This document shows, piece after piece, positions 1-5,741 of a DNA stretch of 6,716 nucleotides. The notes under the pieces are model-generated. The model was not told where the DNA came from. It searched no databases and was given only the letters and a program-made list of their open reading frames with translations. The position numbers and the translations under genes were made by a program. Positions within the stretch are counted from its first letter, which is position 1. Every line of letters starts with the position of its first letter. The stretch is from NCBI GenBank assembly GCA_016210935.1, contig JACQTH010000043.1, forward strand, positions 1 to 6,716, in the 5' to 3' direction. The DNA is from Acidobacteriota bacterium. Lineage in GTDB: Bacteria > Acidobacteriota > Vicinamibacteria > Vicinamibacterales > JACQTH01.

Positions 1-216
1 ACCGCGAAACGACCGAATCGAGGTCCGGTTCGCCTTGTCGTACGACGCTTTGAAGATGAAGGGCACGCCCGAGCGGCGCGCGATGTCGGCGATCGACCCG
101 GCGAGATCGACCGCATGCGGCTCGCTCTCGATCACGCAGGGGCCCGCAATCAGGACGAGCGGATGCGCCCCGCCGACGCGGACGTCACGAACGACGACCT
201 CGGTGACGGAAGGCAC
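1..216 (-). CDS. kdsA: 3-deoxy-8-phosphooctulonate synthase, N-terminal 72 residues (cut by left edge)
   Basis: KdsA condenses phosphoenolpyruvate with arabinose 5-phosphate to give Kdo 8-phosphate, the committed cytoplasmic step of Kdo synthesis for lipopolysaccharide. Only the first 72 codons are present. They include LIAGPCVIES at about residues 21-30 and FKASYDKANRTSIRSFRG at the cut edge, both hallmark KdsA motifs; the lysines and the KANRTS loop lie in the active site of the family. I chose the GTG at 216-214. An in-frame GTG at 222-220 would add only two residues, and no ATG exists in this frame between the pyrG stop and here. No Shine-Dalgarno sequence is visible. The gene follows pyrG by 42 nt on the same strand and is probably co-transcribed with kdsB-pyrG, but a TATAAT box just upstream may also give it a start of its own. 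The identification is secure; the exact start is not. Confidence 0.95.
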   Translation of the reverse strand, partial: MPSVTEVVVRDVRVGGAHPLVLIAGPCVIESEPHAVDLAGSIADIARRSGVPFIFKASYDKANRTSIRSFRG

Positions 217-238
217 GAGCACATTATATGCACTCGTG
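214..238 (-). promoter_or_regulatory. 25-bp dyad containing a TATAAT box and the kdsA start codon
   Basis: On the minus strand a perfect TATAAT (228-223) ends 6 nt before the kdsA GTG (216-214), the distance expected between a -10 box and the first transcribed base. It sits at the centre of an interrupted palindrome, CACGAG-nn-CAT-nnn-ATG-nn-CTCGTG, in which 9 of 12 possible pairs match and the right arm ends in the start codon. I find no convincing -35 box. It could be an internal promoter with an operator, or, in a read-through transcript, an RNA hairpin that hides the start codon. It could also be coincidence. The bases are seen; the role is inferred. Confidence 0.4.
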
Positions 239-240
239 GG

Positions 241-258
241 ACCAAGCTTCAGCTTGGT
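241..258 (-). repeat. Perfect 18-bp hairpin directly after pyrG
   Basis: ACCAAGCT-GA-AGCTTGGT begins at the base after the pyrG TAG. As RNA it would fold into seven pairs with a UGAA tetraloop (or eight pairs around a 2-nt turn). No U-run follows, so it is not a classic intrinsic terminator. It may protect the pyrG 3' end or modulate read-through into kdsA. Confidence 0.5.
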
Positions 259-1926
259 CTACGCGACGGTCTCCGCCGTCGTGGACTCGACGCGCGCGAG
301 CTTGTGGCGATAGCTCGCTTCGACGAAGCTCGCGAACAGGGGATGCGGCTGCAGGGGCTTCGACCGGAATTCCGGGTGGAACTGCACGGCGAGATACCAG
401 GGGTGAGCCGGGAGTTCCACGATTTCGACGAATTTGCCGTCGGGCGATCGGCCGGAGATTCTCAGGCCCTTCTCCGTCAGCACCTTCTCATAGAGGCAGT
501 TGAATTCGTACCGGTGCCGGTGGCGCTCGTGGATGAGCGTCTTGCCGCCGTAGATTCGCTGCGCGAGCGATCCGGCCGCCAGCTCGCAGGCATACGACCC
601 CAGACGCATCGTGCCGCCCAGGTCCTCGACGCCGAGCAGATCGCGCAGCTTGTAAATCACCTTGTGCGGGGCGTCTTCCTCGCATTCCGTGGAGTCGGCC
701 TCGATCAGACCGCAGACGTTGCGCGCATACTCGACCGCGGCCCACTGAAACCCGTAGCAGATCCCGAAGTACGGCACGCCGTGCTTCCGCGAGTACTCCG
801 CGGCCGCCATCATCCCCCGCGTGCCCCGTGGCCCGAAGCCCCCCGGCACCAGGATGCCGTCGGCGCCCTCGAGCAGATGCCAGTTCGGCCCCTCGCCGAG
901 CGCTTCCGCCTCGACCCAGCGGATGTTCACCTTGACGCGGTTCGCGAACCCGCCATGGAACAGCGCTTCATTCAGGCTCTTGTACGCGTCCTCGTACTCG
1001 ACGTATTTGCCGACCACGTGGATCGTGATCTCTCCGGCGGGATCCTTGATCCGCTCGATCAGGTCCTCCCAGTTCTGCATCCGCCGTTCCGTTTCAGGAA
1101 GATGGAGCAGACGAAGCACGATGCGATCCAGTCCTTCGCCGGCCAGCATCAGCGGCACTTCGTAGATGCTCGAGACGTCCTTCGCCGTGATGACCGCCTC
1201 CTCGGCCACGTCGCAGAAGAGCGCGATCTTCTTCTTGATGTCCGGCGGGAGGAACCGATCGGTCCGGCACAGGAGCACGTCGGGGTGGATGCCGATCGAA
1301 CGGAGATCGCGCACGCTGTGTTGCGTGGGCTTCGTTTTCAGCTCGCCCGCGGTGCCGATCCACGGCACGAGCGTCAGGTGCACGTACAACGTGTTCTCGC
1401 GGCCGACATCCTGCCGAAACTGACGAATGGCCTCGAGAAACGGCTGGCTCTCGATGTCGCCCACCGTTCCGCCGATCTCGACCAGGACGATGTCGACCTC
1501 CTTCGAGACGGCACGGATGCTGTCCTTGATCTCGTTCGTGATGTGGGGAATGACCTGAACGGTCCGGCCGAGATAATCCCCGCGACGTTCCTTCTGGATG
1601 ACCGACTGGTAGATCTTCCCCGTGGTCCAGTTGTGATCGCGCGTCACGGTCGCGTTCGTGAAGCGCTCGTAGTGGCCCAGATCCAGATCCGTTTCGGCGC
1701 CGTCGTCGGTCACGTAGACCTCGCCGTGCTGATACGGGCTCATGGTTCCCGGATCGACGTTGATGTACGGATCGAACTTCTGCAGCGTGACTCGATAGCC
1801 GTGACCTTCCAGCAGGCAGCCGATTGAAGACGCGGCCAGCCCTTTGCCGAGCGACGAGACGACCCCCCCGGTCACGAAGATGTATTTCACCGGCCGTCCG
1901 CTTTGAGTGGTCAGTGATGTGCTCAT
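259..1926 (-). CDS. pyrG: CTP synthase (glutamine-hydrolysing), 555 aa
   Basis: PyrG makes CTP from UTP, ATP and glutamine in the cytoplasm. The synthetase domain (about 1-285) has the ATP-binding GGVVSSLGKG loop with K28, the metal-binding D82 in DLDLGHYERF and E150 in VEIGGTVGDIES; each is the E. coli residue plus ten. The class I amidotransferase domain (about 305-545) has the GGFGPRGTRG oxyanion region, the nucleophile C390 in GICYGFQ, and H517 and E519 in HPEF. The length is close to the 545 aa of E. coli. The ATG overlaps the kdsB stop as ATGA, which suggests translational coupling and supports this start. A GTG at codon 13 would give a start nearer the E. coli N terminus and cannot be excluded. 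The nucleophile motif reads GICYGFQ where E. coli-like enzymes have GICLGMQ; this looks like a lineage variant, since the triad is intact. Its place between two Kdo genes fits supply of CTP to KdsB. Confidence 0.98.
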   Translation of the reverse strand: MSTSLTTQSGRPVKYIFVTGGVVSSLGKGLAASSIGCLLEGHGYRVTLQKFDPYINVDPGTMSPYQHGEVYVTDDGAETDLDLGHYERFTNATVTRDHNWTTGKIYQSVIQKERRGDYLGRTVQVIPHITNEIKDSIRAVSKEVDIVLVEIGGTVGDIESQPFLEAIRQFRQDVGRENTLYVHLTLVPWIGTAGELKTKPTQHSVRDLRSIGIHPDVLLCRTDRFLPPDIKKKIALFCDVAEEAVITAKDVSSIYEVPLMLAGEGLDRIVLRLLHLPETERRMQNWEDLIERIKDPAGEITIHVVGKYVEYEDAYKSLNEALFHGGFANRVKVNIRWVEAEALGEGPNWHLLEGADGILVPGGFGPRGTRGMMAAAEYSRKHGVPYFGICYGFQWAAVEYARNVCGLIEADSTECEEDAPHKVIYKLRDLLGVEDLGGTMRLGSYACELAAGSLAQRIYGGKTLIHERHRHRYEFNCLYEKVLTEKGLRISGRSPDGKFVEIVELPAHPWYLAVQFHPEFRSKPLQPHPLFASFVEASYRHKLARVESTTAETVA

Positions 1927-2720
1927 ACGCGCGCGACACCCGCTACCATCCGCCGGACGCGCTCCAGATCCCCCGGCGTGTCGACGCCAATCGATTCCGT
2001 GCGCGTTTCCACCACCCGGATCCGGTAGCCATGTTCGAGCGCCCGCAGCTGCTCCAGCGATTCGCTGATTTCGAGCGGCGTCGGTTCGAGCCGGGCGAGA
2101 TCGAGCAGAACCGGACGCCGGTACACGTACAGGCCGAGGTGTTTGAAGGCCGCGGCGCTCAGCTGTGCATCGTTCCGGTCACGGCTGAACGGGATGGGGG
2201 CCCGTGAAAAATACAGGGCGAATCCGTCGCGATCTTTCACCACCTTGACGACGTGCGGGTCCGTGTATTCGGCCGGATCGTCGATCGCTCGACAGAGGGT
2301 GCTCATCGCCAGGGTTCGATCGGAGTCGAAGGCCTCGACGGCCGAGTCGATCGCCTGGGGATCGATGAGCGGTTCGTCCCCCTGAAGGTTCACCACGAGC
2401 TCGCACTCGAGCCGTTCCGCCACTTCAGCGACCCTGTCAGTCGCGCTGAAATGATCGCCGCGGGTCATCCGCACGTCGCCCCCGAACGACCGGACGACCG
2501 AAGCAATCCGATCGTCGTCGGTCGCGACGATCACGGTCGCGACCGACCGCGCCCGTGTCGCGCGTCGATAGACGTGCTCGATCATCGGGCGGCCGTCGAT
2601 CTCGAGAAGAGGCTTGCCGGGAAGGCGAGTGGAGTGAAACCGCGCGGGGATGACGGCGACGGCCCGACCCAGCGATTCAGTCCTCTGTTCGGAAGTCCCA
2701 GGGGATACCGCAGGGTGCAC
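1923..2720 (-). CDS. kdsB: 3-deoxy-manno-octulosonate cytidylyltransferase (CMP-Kdo synthetase), 265 aa
   Basis: KdsB transfers CMP from CTP to Kdo, giving CMP-Kdo, the donor used by the Kdo transferase WaaA at the inner membrane. The nucleotide-binding motif PARFHSTRLPGKPL is at residues 25-38, NLQGDEP with metal-ligand D115 at 111-117, the KHLGLYVYRR segment at 193-202, SLEQLRALE at 221-229, and GVDTPGDLERV, with the second conserved aspartate D247, at 245-255. All are diagnostic. The GTG at 2720-2718 leaves about 20 residues before the usual VxxIPAR start, longer than the E. coli enzyme (248 aa). No in-frame ATG or GTG lies closer. A CTG at codon 17, preceded by AGAGGA, is a possible but rare alternative. 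The GTG is supported by a near-consensus promoter whose predicted first base falls on it. This is the first gene of the operon; its stop overlaps pyrG. Confidence 0.96.
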   Translation of the reverse strand: MHPAVSPGTSEQRTESLGRAVAVIPARFHSTRLPGKPLLEIDGRPMIEHVYRRATRARSVATVIVATDDDRIASVVRSFGGDVRMTRGDHFSATDRVAEVAERLECELVVNLQGDEPLIDPQAIDSAVEAFDSDRTLAMSTLCRAIDDPAEYTDPHVVKVVKDRDGFALYFSRAPIPFSRDRNDAQLSAAAFKHLGLYVYRRPVLLDLARLEPTPLEISESLEQLRALEHGYRIRVVETRTESIGVDTPGDLERVRRMVAGVARV

Positions 2721-2725
2721 GACGA

Positions 2726-2753
2726 ATCATAGCACAACGCGGCCGCATGTTAA
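2726..2753 (-). promoter_or_regulatory. Sigma-70-type promoter of the kdsB-pyrG-kdsA operon
   Basis: On the minus strand TTAACA (2753-2748, 5 of 6 to TTGACA) is followed after 16 bp by TATGAT (2731-2726, 5 of 6 to TATAAT). The predicted start of transcription, 6-7 nt beyond the -10 box, is at 2719-2720, on the GTG proposed as the kdsB start, so the message would be leaderless. The hexamers are seen directly; activity is inferred. Confidence 0.6.
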
Positions 2754-2802
2754 GTTAGACGACCGGACTCGGCAGCCCCCGCGTAGCCACGAGCCGCGCA
2801 TC

Positions 2803-3882
2803 GTGCCCGACCAGACTCTCGAACTGTTGCGTGACCGGATTCGGCAGCTCGATCTCGAACTGCTGGCACGCGTCGCCGAGCGGGTGAGGCTCGCCCGCGA
2901 GGTCGGCGAGATCAAGCGGCAACTGAAGCGGTCGACGATCGACTACGCGCAGGAGCGCGAGGTCTTCGAGCGCGCGCGCGCCGGCGCCAGAGAGCGGGGG
3001 CTGGATCCGGCAGTGGCCGAAGACCTGTTCGCCACGCTGATTCGTGCGTCGGTGGCGGTCCAGGATGAGGACAGCCTCCGGATCGCGGCCGTCGGCGCCG
3101 GAAAACGCGCCGTGATCGTCGGGGGCGCCGGTCGCATGGGCCGGTGGCTCGGCCGGTTTCTCTCGGCGCAGGGCTATACAACCGGCGCTCTCGACCCGGC
3201 GGCAGAATCGAGCGAACGCGAATGGGCTCGAGGCGCCCTCCCCGACGCCGATCTGGTCGTCTGCTCGACACCACCGGGCGCGACGGCCGCGCTTTACCTC
3301 GAATGGCTGTCGAGCCCCCCCCGGGGGGTCGTGGTCGATATTGCGAGCATCAAGACGCTGCTCATCGAGCCCATTCGAGCGCTTCAGCAGGCCGGCGGCC
3401 GTGTCGCTTCGATTCACCCGATGTTCGGGCCCTCGACCGTGCTCCTTCGCGACGCCGACGTGGTGATCTGCGATACCGGCGACGCCGAGACGACGGCGGC
3501 CGTGGAAAAGCTCTTCACGCCAACCACCGCGCACATCGTCCGAATGCCGCTCGCGGATCACGATCGGATCATGGCGGATCTCTTGAGCCTCGCGCACGCC
3601 ACGGCGATCGCGTTCGCCCTCTCTTTGCCCGAAACCGATCATCCAGTGCGCAGCACGACCTTCCAGGCGCTCGCGACGCTTGCGGCGGCGGTCGTCCGCG
3701 AGAGTCCGGACGTGTATTACGAGATTCAAGCGATGAACCCGCATTCCGCGACGGCGCTCGAACGGCTGCGTGGGGCGATCGACCGGATCGTGGAATCGGT
3801 CACGGCGCAGGATGCCGCGGGGTTCACGGCGCTGCTCGAGGAAGGGCAGCGGCGGACGGTGAGGGAGGCGAAAAGCAGCTAG
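2803..3882 (+). CDS. tyrA: Fused chorismate mutase-prephenate dehydrogenase (T-protein type), 359 aa
   Basis: This bifunctional cytoplasmic enzyme would convert chorismate to prephenate and then oxidise and decarboxylate it to 4-hydroxyphenylpyruvate for tyrosine. The AroQ-type mutase domain (about 1-90) keeps R10, R27, K38, D47, R52-E53 and Q87, the usual active-site set. A Rossmann fold follows with GGAGRMG at 107-113, VVVDIASIK at 176-184 and HPMFGP with H205 at 205-210. The domain order and the IVGGxGxMG, DxAS and HPMFGP motifs match the E. coli T-protein closely. The C-terminal helical region has a difference: the arginine that binds prephenate in E. coli (R294) aligns with A296, with R299 three residues on. 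I chose the GTG at 2803 because the mutase domain begins right after it; the upstream open frame runs back into kdsB and is unlike the family. No strong Shine-Dalgarno or promoter is visible. It is divergent from kdsB and convergent with serA. Confidence 0.93.
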   Translation: MPDQTLELLRDRIRQLDLELLARVAERVRLAREVGEIKRQLKRSTIDYAQEREVFERARAGARERGLDPAVAEDLFATLIRASVAVQDEDSLRIAAVGAGKRAVIVGGAGRMGRWLGRFLSAQGYTTGALDPAAESSEREWARGALPDADLVVCSTPPGATAALYLEWLSSPPRGVVVDIASIKTLLIEPIRALQQAGGRVASIHPMFGPSTVLLRDADVVICDTGDAETTAAVEKLFTPTTAHIVRMPLADHDRIMADLLSLAHATAIAFALSLPETDHPVRSTTFQALATLAAAVVRESPDVYYEIQAMNPHSATALERLRGAIDRIVESVTAQDAAGFTALLEEGQRRTVREAKSS

Positions 3883-3921
3883 GGACACGACCTACATTTG
3901 AAAATCTCTCAATCCCTCAAT

Positions 3922-3951
3922 CAATCACCAGATTTCCAATCACCAGATTTT
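3922..3951. repeat. 15-bp tandem duplication
   Basis: CAATCACCAGATTTC (3922-3936) is followed directly by CAATCACCAGATTTT (3937-3951), with one difference, at the last base. The flanks repeat shorter CAAT and CCCT words. Together these give the gap a low-complexity character unlike the neighbouring coding DNA. Confidence 0.8.
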
Positions 3952-3960
3952 CAAATGGAG

Positions 3961-3986
3961 CCCCCTCGTCCCCAGTCCCTCGTCCC
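3961..3986 (-). other. Canonical G-quadruplex motif at the serA stop codon
   Basis: Read on the minus strand the tract is GGG-ACGA-GGG-ACT-GGGG-ACGA-GGGGG, four G-runs with loops of 4, 3 and 4 nt, which meets the usual G3+N1-7 rule. The first G is the last base of the serA TAG stop, so the motif would lie at the very start of the serA 3' untranslated RNA. Folding in the cell is not shown. Confidence 0.6.
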
Positions 3987-5575
3987 TATAAACGCACCAG
4001 CGCCGCCTGCCGGATCGCGCCAACCTTGCGGATGTCGTCCAGGGCGCGATCGAGGGCCTCCTGCAATCCGGGCTCTTCATCCACATTCACGACGCCGATC
4101 GCGCCCTGCGCGCTGCGCCCGAGGGCAAAACTCGATATGTTGATCCCGTGCCGGCCCAGGATCGTCCCGATGTCGCCAATGACCCCCGGCTGATCCCGGT
4201 TCCAGATGATGATCTGCGTCCCTTCGAGGGGCGCTTCGATGTTGACCCCGTCAAGGAGCACGAGGCGCGGCCGCTCGGGTTCGAAAACGGTGCCCTCGAG
4301 CCACCATTCGTGGTCGCTTGTGTGGAGCTTCAGCGAGATGAGGCTGGTGAAGTCGCGCGGCCGGCTGCTTCTCGACTCGATCACCTCCATGCCTCGCTGC
4401 GTCGCCACAGCCCGCGCGTTGACCATCGTGACCCCTGAAGACAATATCGGCCGAAACACTCCGACGAGCGTCGCGCTCGTCAAGTGCTCGGTCGCGCTGG
4501 CGGCAAGCTCGCCGTAATACCGGATGCCGACGGCGGTGATGTGCCCGTGTTGAAGCTGGATCGCCAGGGCGCCCATGCGTTCGGCGAGCGACAGATACGG
4601 CTTCAAACGATGGAACTGCTCCGCCGGCAGTGTCGGGAAGTTGACGGCGTTCCGCACAATTCCATCGCGGAGGAAATCGCGGACGGCCTGCGCCGTCTCG
4701 GTGGCGACCAGCTCGTGGGCCTCGCGGGTCGACGCCGCGATATGCGGGGTGGCAATGACCTGCGGAAGACCGACCAGCGCCCAGTCTTTCGGTGGCTCCT
4801 GGTCGAACACGTCCAGCGCCGCTCCTCCGACCTGCCCGCTCGCGACGGCATCGGCCAGCGCCTTCGAGTCGATCAGTTCACCGCGAGCGGTGTTGATGAT
4901 GCGCACGCCGTGCCGGCATCGGGCCAGCCTGGCGGCGTCGAACATGCCGCGCGTTGCGGGGGTCAACGGCGAGTGCAGGCTCAGATAGTCGGCGCGCGCG
5001 CAGAGCTCGTCGAGCGACAGCAACGTGACGCCAAGATCAAGCGCGACCTGCTCGGAAATGTACGGGTCGTGCGCGACGACGTCCATGCCGAAGGCCCGCG
5101 CGCGGCGCGCGACCTCCTGACCGACACGGCCCAATCCCACCAGACCGAGTGTCTTTCCCGCCAGCTCGGATCCCGTGAATCGCTTTTTCTCCCAGCGATG
5201 TTGCTTCATGGCGGCGTCGGCCGCTGGAATCGATCGCGAGAGCGCGAGCATCATGCCGCACGCATGCTCGGCGACGCTGACGCTGTTCGCCCCCGGCGCG
5301 TTCATCACGACAATCCCTCGACGCGTGGCTTCGCTGACGTCGACGTTGTCGACGCCCGTGCCGGCTCGGGCAACGACCCGAAGCCGGGGCGCCGCCTCGA
5401 GGAGCTCGCGATTCACCTCCGTGGCGCTGCGGACGATGAGGCCGTCGGCGTCCGCAAGCACAGCCGTCAGTTCCTGCCGCGGGCGGCCGGGTCGAAACTC
5501 GATCGTCCATCCGCCGACAGCTTCGAGCATATCGATGGCTTGACGCGGAAGATCGTCAGCGATCACAACCTTCAT
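3986..5575 (-). CDS. serA: D-3-phosphoglycerate dehydrogenase, type 1 with ASB and ACT domains, 529 aa
   Basis: SerA oxidises 3-phosphoglycerate to 3-phosphohydroxypyruvate with NAD, the first step of serine synthesis in the cytoplasm. The catalytic core (1-310) has GLVGLGRVG at 144-152 with the ribose-binding acidic residue D170, NTARGELID with R231, DVFDQEPP with E260 and TPHIAAST with H278. This is the R-E-H triad of the 2-hydroxyacid dehydrogenase family. An allosteric substrate-binding (ASB) domain (about 315-450) and an ACT domain (about 453-529, NRDQPGVIGDIGTILGRHGINI) follow. The length equals that of the well-known mycobacterial long-form enzyme as I recall it. The ACT domain suggests feedback by serine, which is family knowledge and not seen here. 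The ATG at 5575 begins MKVVIADDL, the normal family start. No good Shine-Dalgarno precedes it. It is convergent with tyrA and divergent from icd. Confidence 0.98.
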   Translation of the reverse strand: MKVVIADDLPRQAIDMLEAVGGWTIEFRPGRPRQELTAVLADADGLIVRSATEVNRELLEAAPRLRVVARAGTGVDNVDVSEATRRGIVVMNAPGANSVSVAEHACGMMLALSRSIPAADAAMKQHRWEKKRFTGSELAGKTLGLVGLGRVGQEVARRARAFGMDVVAHDPYISEQVALDLGVTLLSLDELCARADYLSLHSPLTPATRGMFDAARLARCRHGVRIINTARGELIDSKALADAVASGQVGGAALDVFDQEPPKDWALVGLPQVIATPHIAASTREAHELVATETAQAVRDFLRDGIVRNAVNFPTLPAEQFHRLKPYLSLAERMGALAIQLQHGHITAVGIRYYGELAASATEHLTSATLVGVFRPILSSGVTMVNARAVATQRGMEVIESRSSRPRDFTSLISLKLHTSDHEWWLEGTVFEPERPRLVLLDGVNIEAPLEGTQIIIWNRDQPGVIGDIGTILGRHGINISSFALGRSAQGAIGVVNVDEEPGLQEALDRALDDIRKVGAIRQAALVRL

Positions 5576-5583
5576 ATGAGACG

Positions 5584-5651
5584 AGTGTCTGGCTCCAGCC
5601 GAGATGTAGAGCCCGGCTTCATCGAGGCGTAGAGTCCGGCTTCAGCCGGAC
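5584..5651 (+). repeat. Three degenerate REP-like copies, two starting with GTAG
   Basis: The best copy is GTAGA followed by the perfect hairpin GTCCGGCT-TC-AGCCGGAC (5634-5651). A second copy begins GTAGAGCCCGGCTTCA (5606-5621) and matches the third copy (5629-5644) at 15 of 16 bases with a 23-bp period. A more diverged copy starts at 5584 and keeps the GGCT-CC-AGCC core. A GTAG tetranucleotide at the foot of a GC hairpin is the signature of REP elements mobilised by RAYT transposases. No such transposase is in the window, so membership in that class is inference. Confidence 0.6.
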
Positions 5652-5674
5652 CAAGTATAATCAGCCGACCGACC

Positions 5675-5689
5675 GCACCAGGATGGTGC
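5675..5689. repeat. Short inverted repeat GCACCA-GGA-TGGTGC
   Basis: Perfect 6-bp arms flank a 3-nt loop. It could be an operator half-site pair or an RNA hairpin in the icd leader. No U-run follows, so a terminator role is unlikely. Confidence 0.4.
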
Positions 5690-5741
5690 AAAGCGTAGAA
5701 ACCTTCCGAAACCCACTCAAAAGATGCACAAGATGACGTTC

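Larger units (their letters stand above)
3880..3988. repeat. Nested inverted repeats filling the tyrA/serA convergent gap
   Basis: An inner perfect 13-bp inverted repeat, CATTTGAAAATCT at 3895-3907 and AGATTTTCAAATG at 3945-3957, encloses a 37-nt loop. An outer 7-bp pair, TAGGGAC at 3880-3886 and GTCCCTA at 3982-3988, contains the TAG stop codons of both tyrA and serA. The layout could form a bidirectional transcript end, or be a degraded small element with terminal inverted repeats. The inner stem is AT-rich and lacks a clean U-tract, so it is not a textbook terminator. Confidence 0.6.

Noticed and set aside
115..1827. Long plus-strand open frame of 570 codons opposite pyrG
   Set aside because: It is a mirror of the GC-rich codon pattern of pyrG: its residues are dominated by R, D, V, A and L with no recognisable motif, while the minus strand encodes an intact CTP synthase with a full catalytic set.
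2650..2802. N-terminal extension of tyrA back to an ATG inside kdsB
   Set aside because: The extra 51 residues are unlike chorismate mutase, overlap the kdsB coding region on the other strand, and the family domain begins right after the GTG at 2803.
2755..3888. Minus-strand open frame of 377 codons opposite tyrA
   Set aside because: It has low-complexity R/H-rich composition, no family motif and complete overlap with a well-supported fused enzyme on the other strand.
3144..4193. Plus-strand open frame crossing from tyrA into serA
   Set aside because: It is an out-of-frame shadow of tyrA with arginine/glycine-rich composition, running through the repeat-filled gap.
4484..5632. Plus-strand open frame of 382 codons opposite serA
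   Set aside because: It shadows serA, lacks motifs and would read through the REP-like repeats.
5584..5651. CRISPR array
   Set aside because: The copies are too few, the repeats are degenerate and palindromic with a 23-bp period, and there are no unique spacers of CRISPR length and no cas genes.
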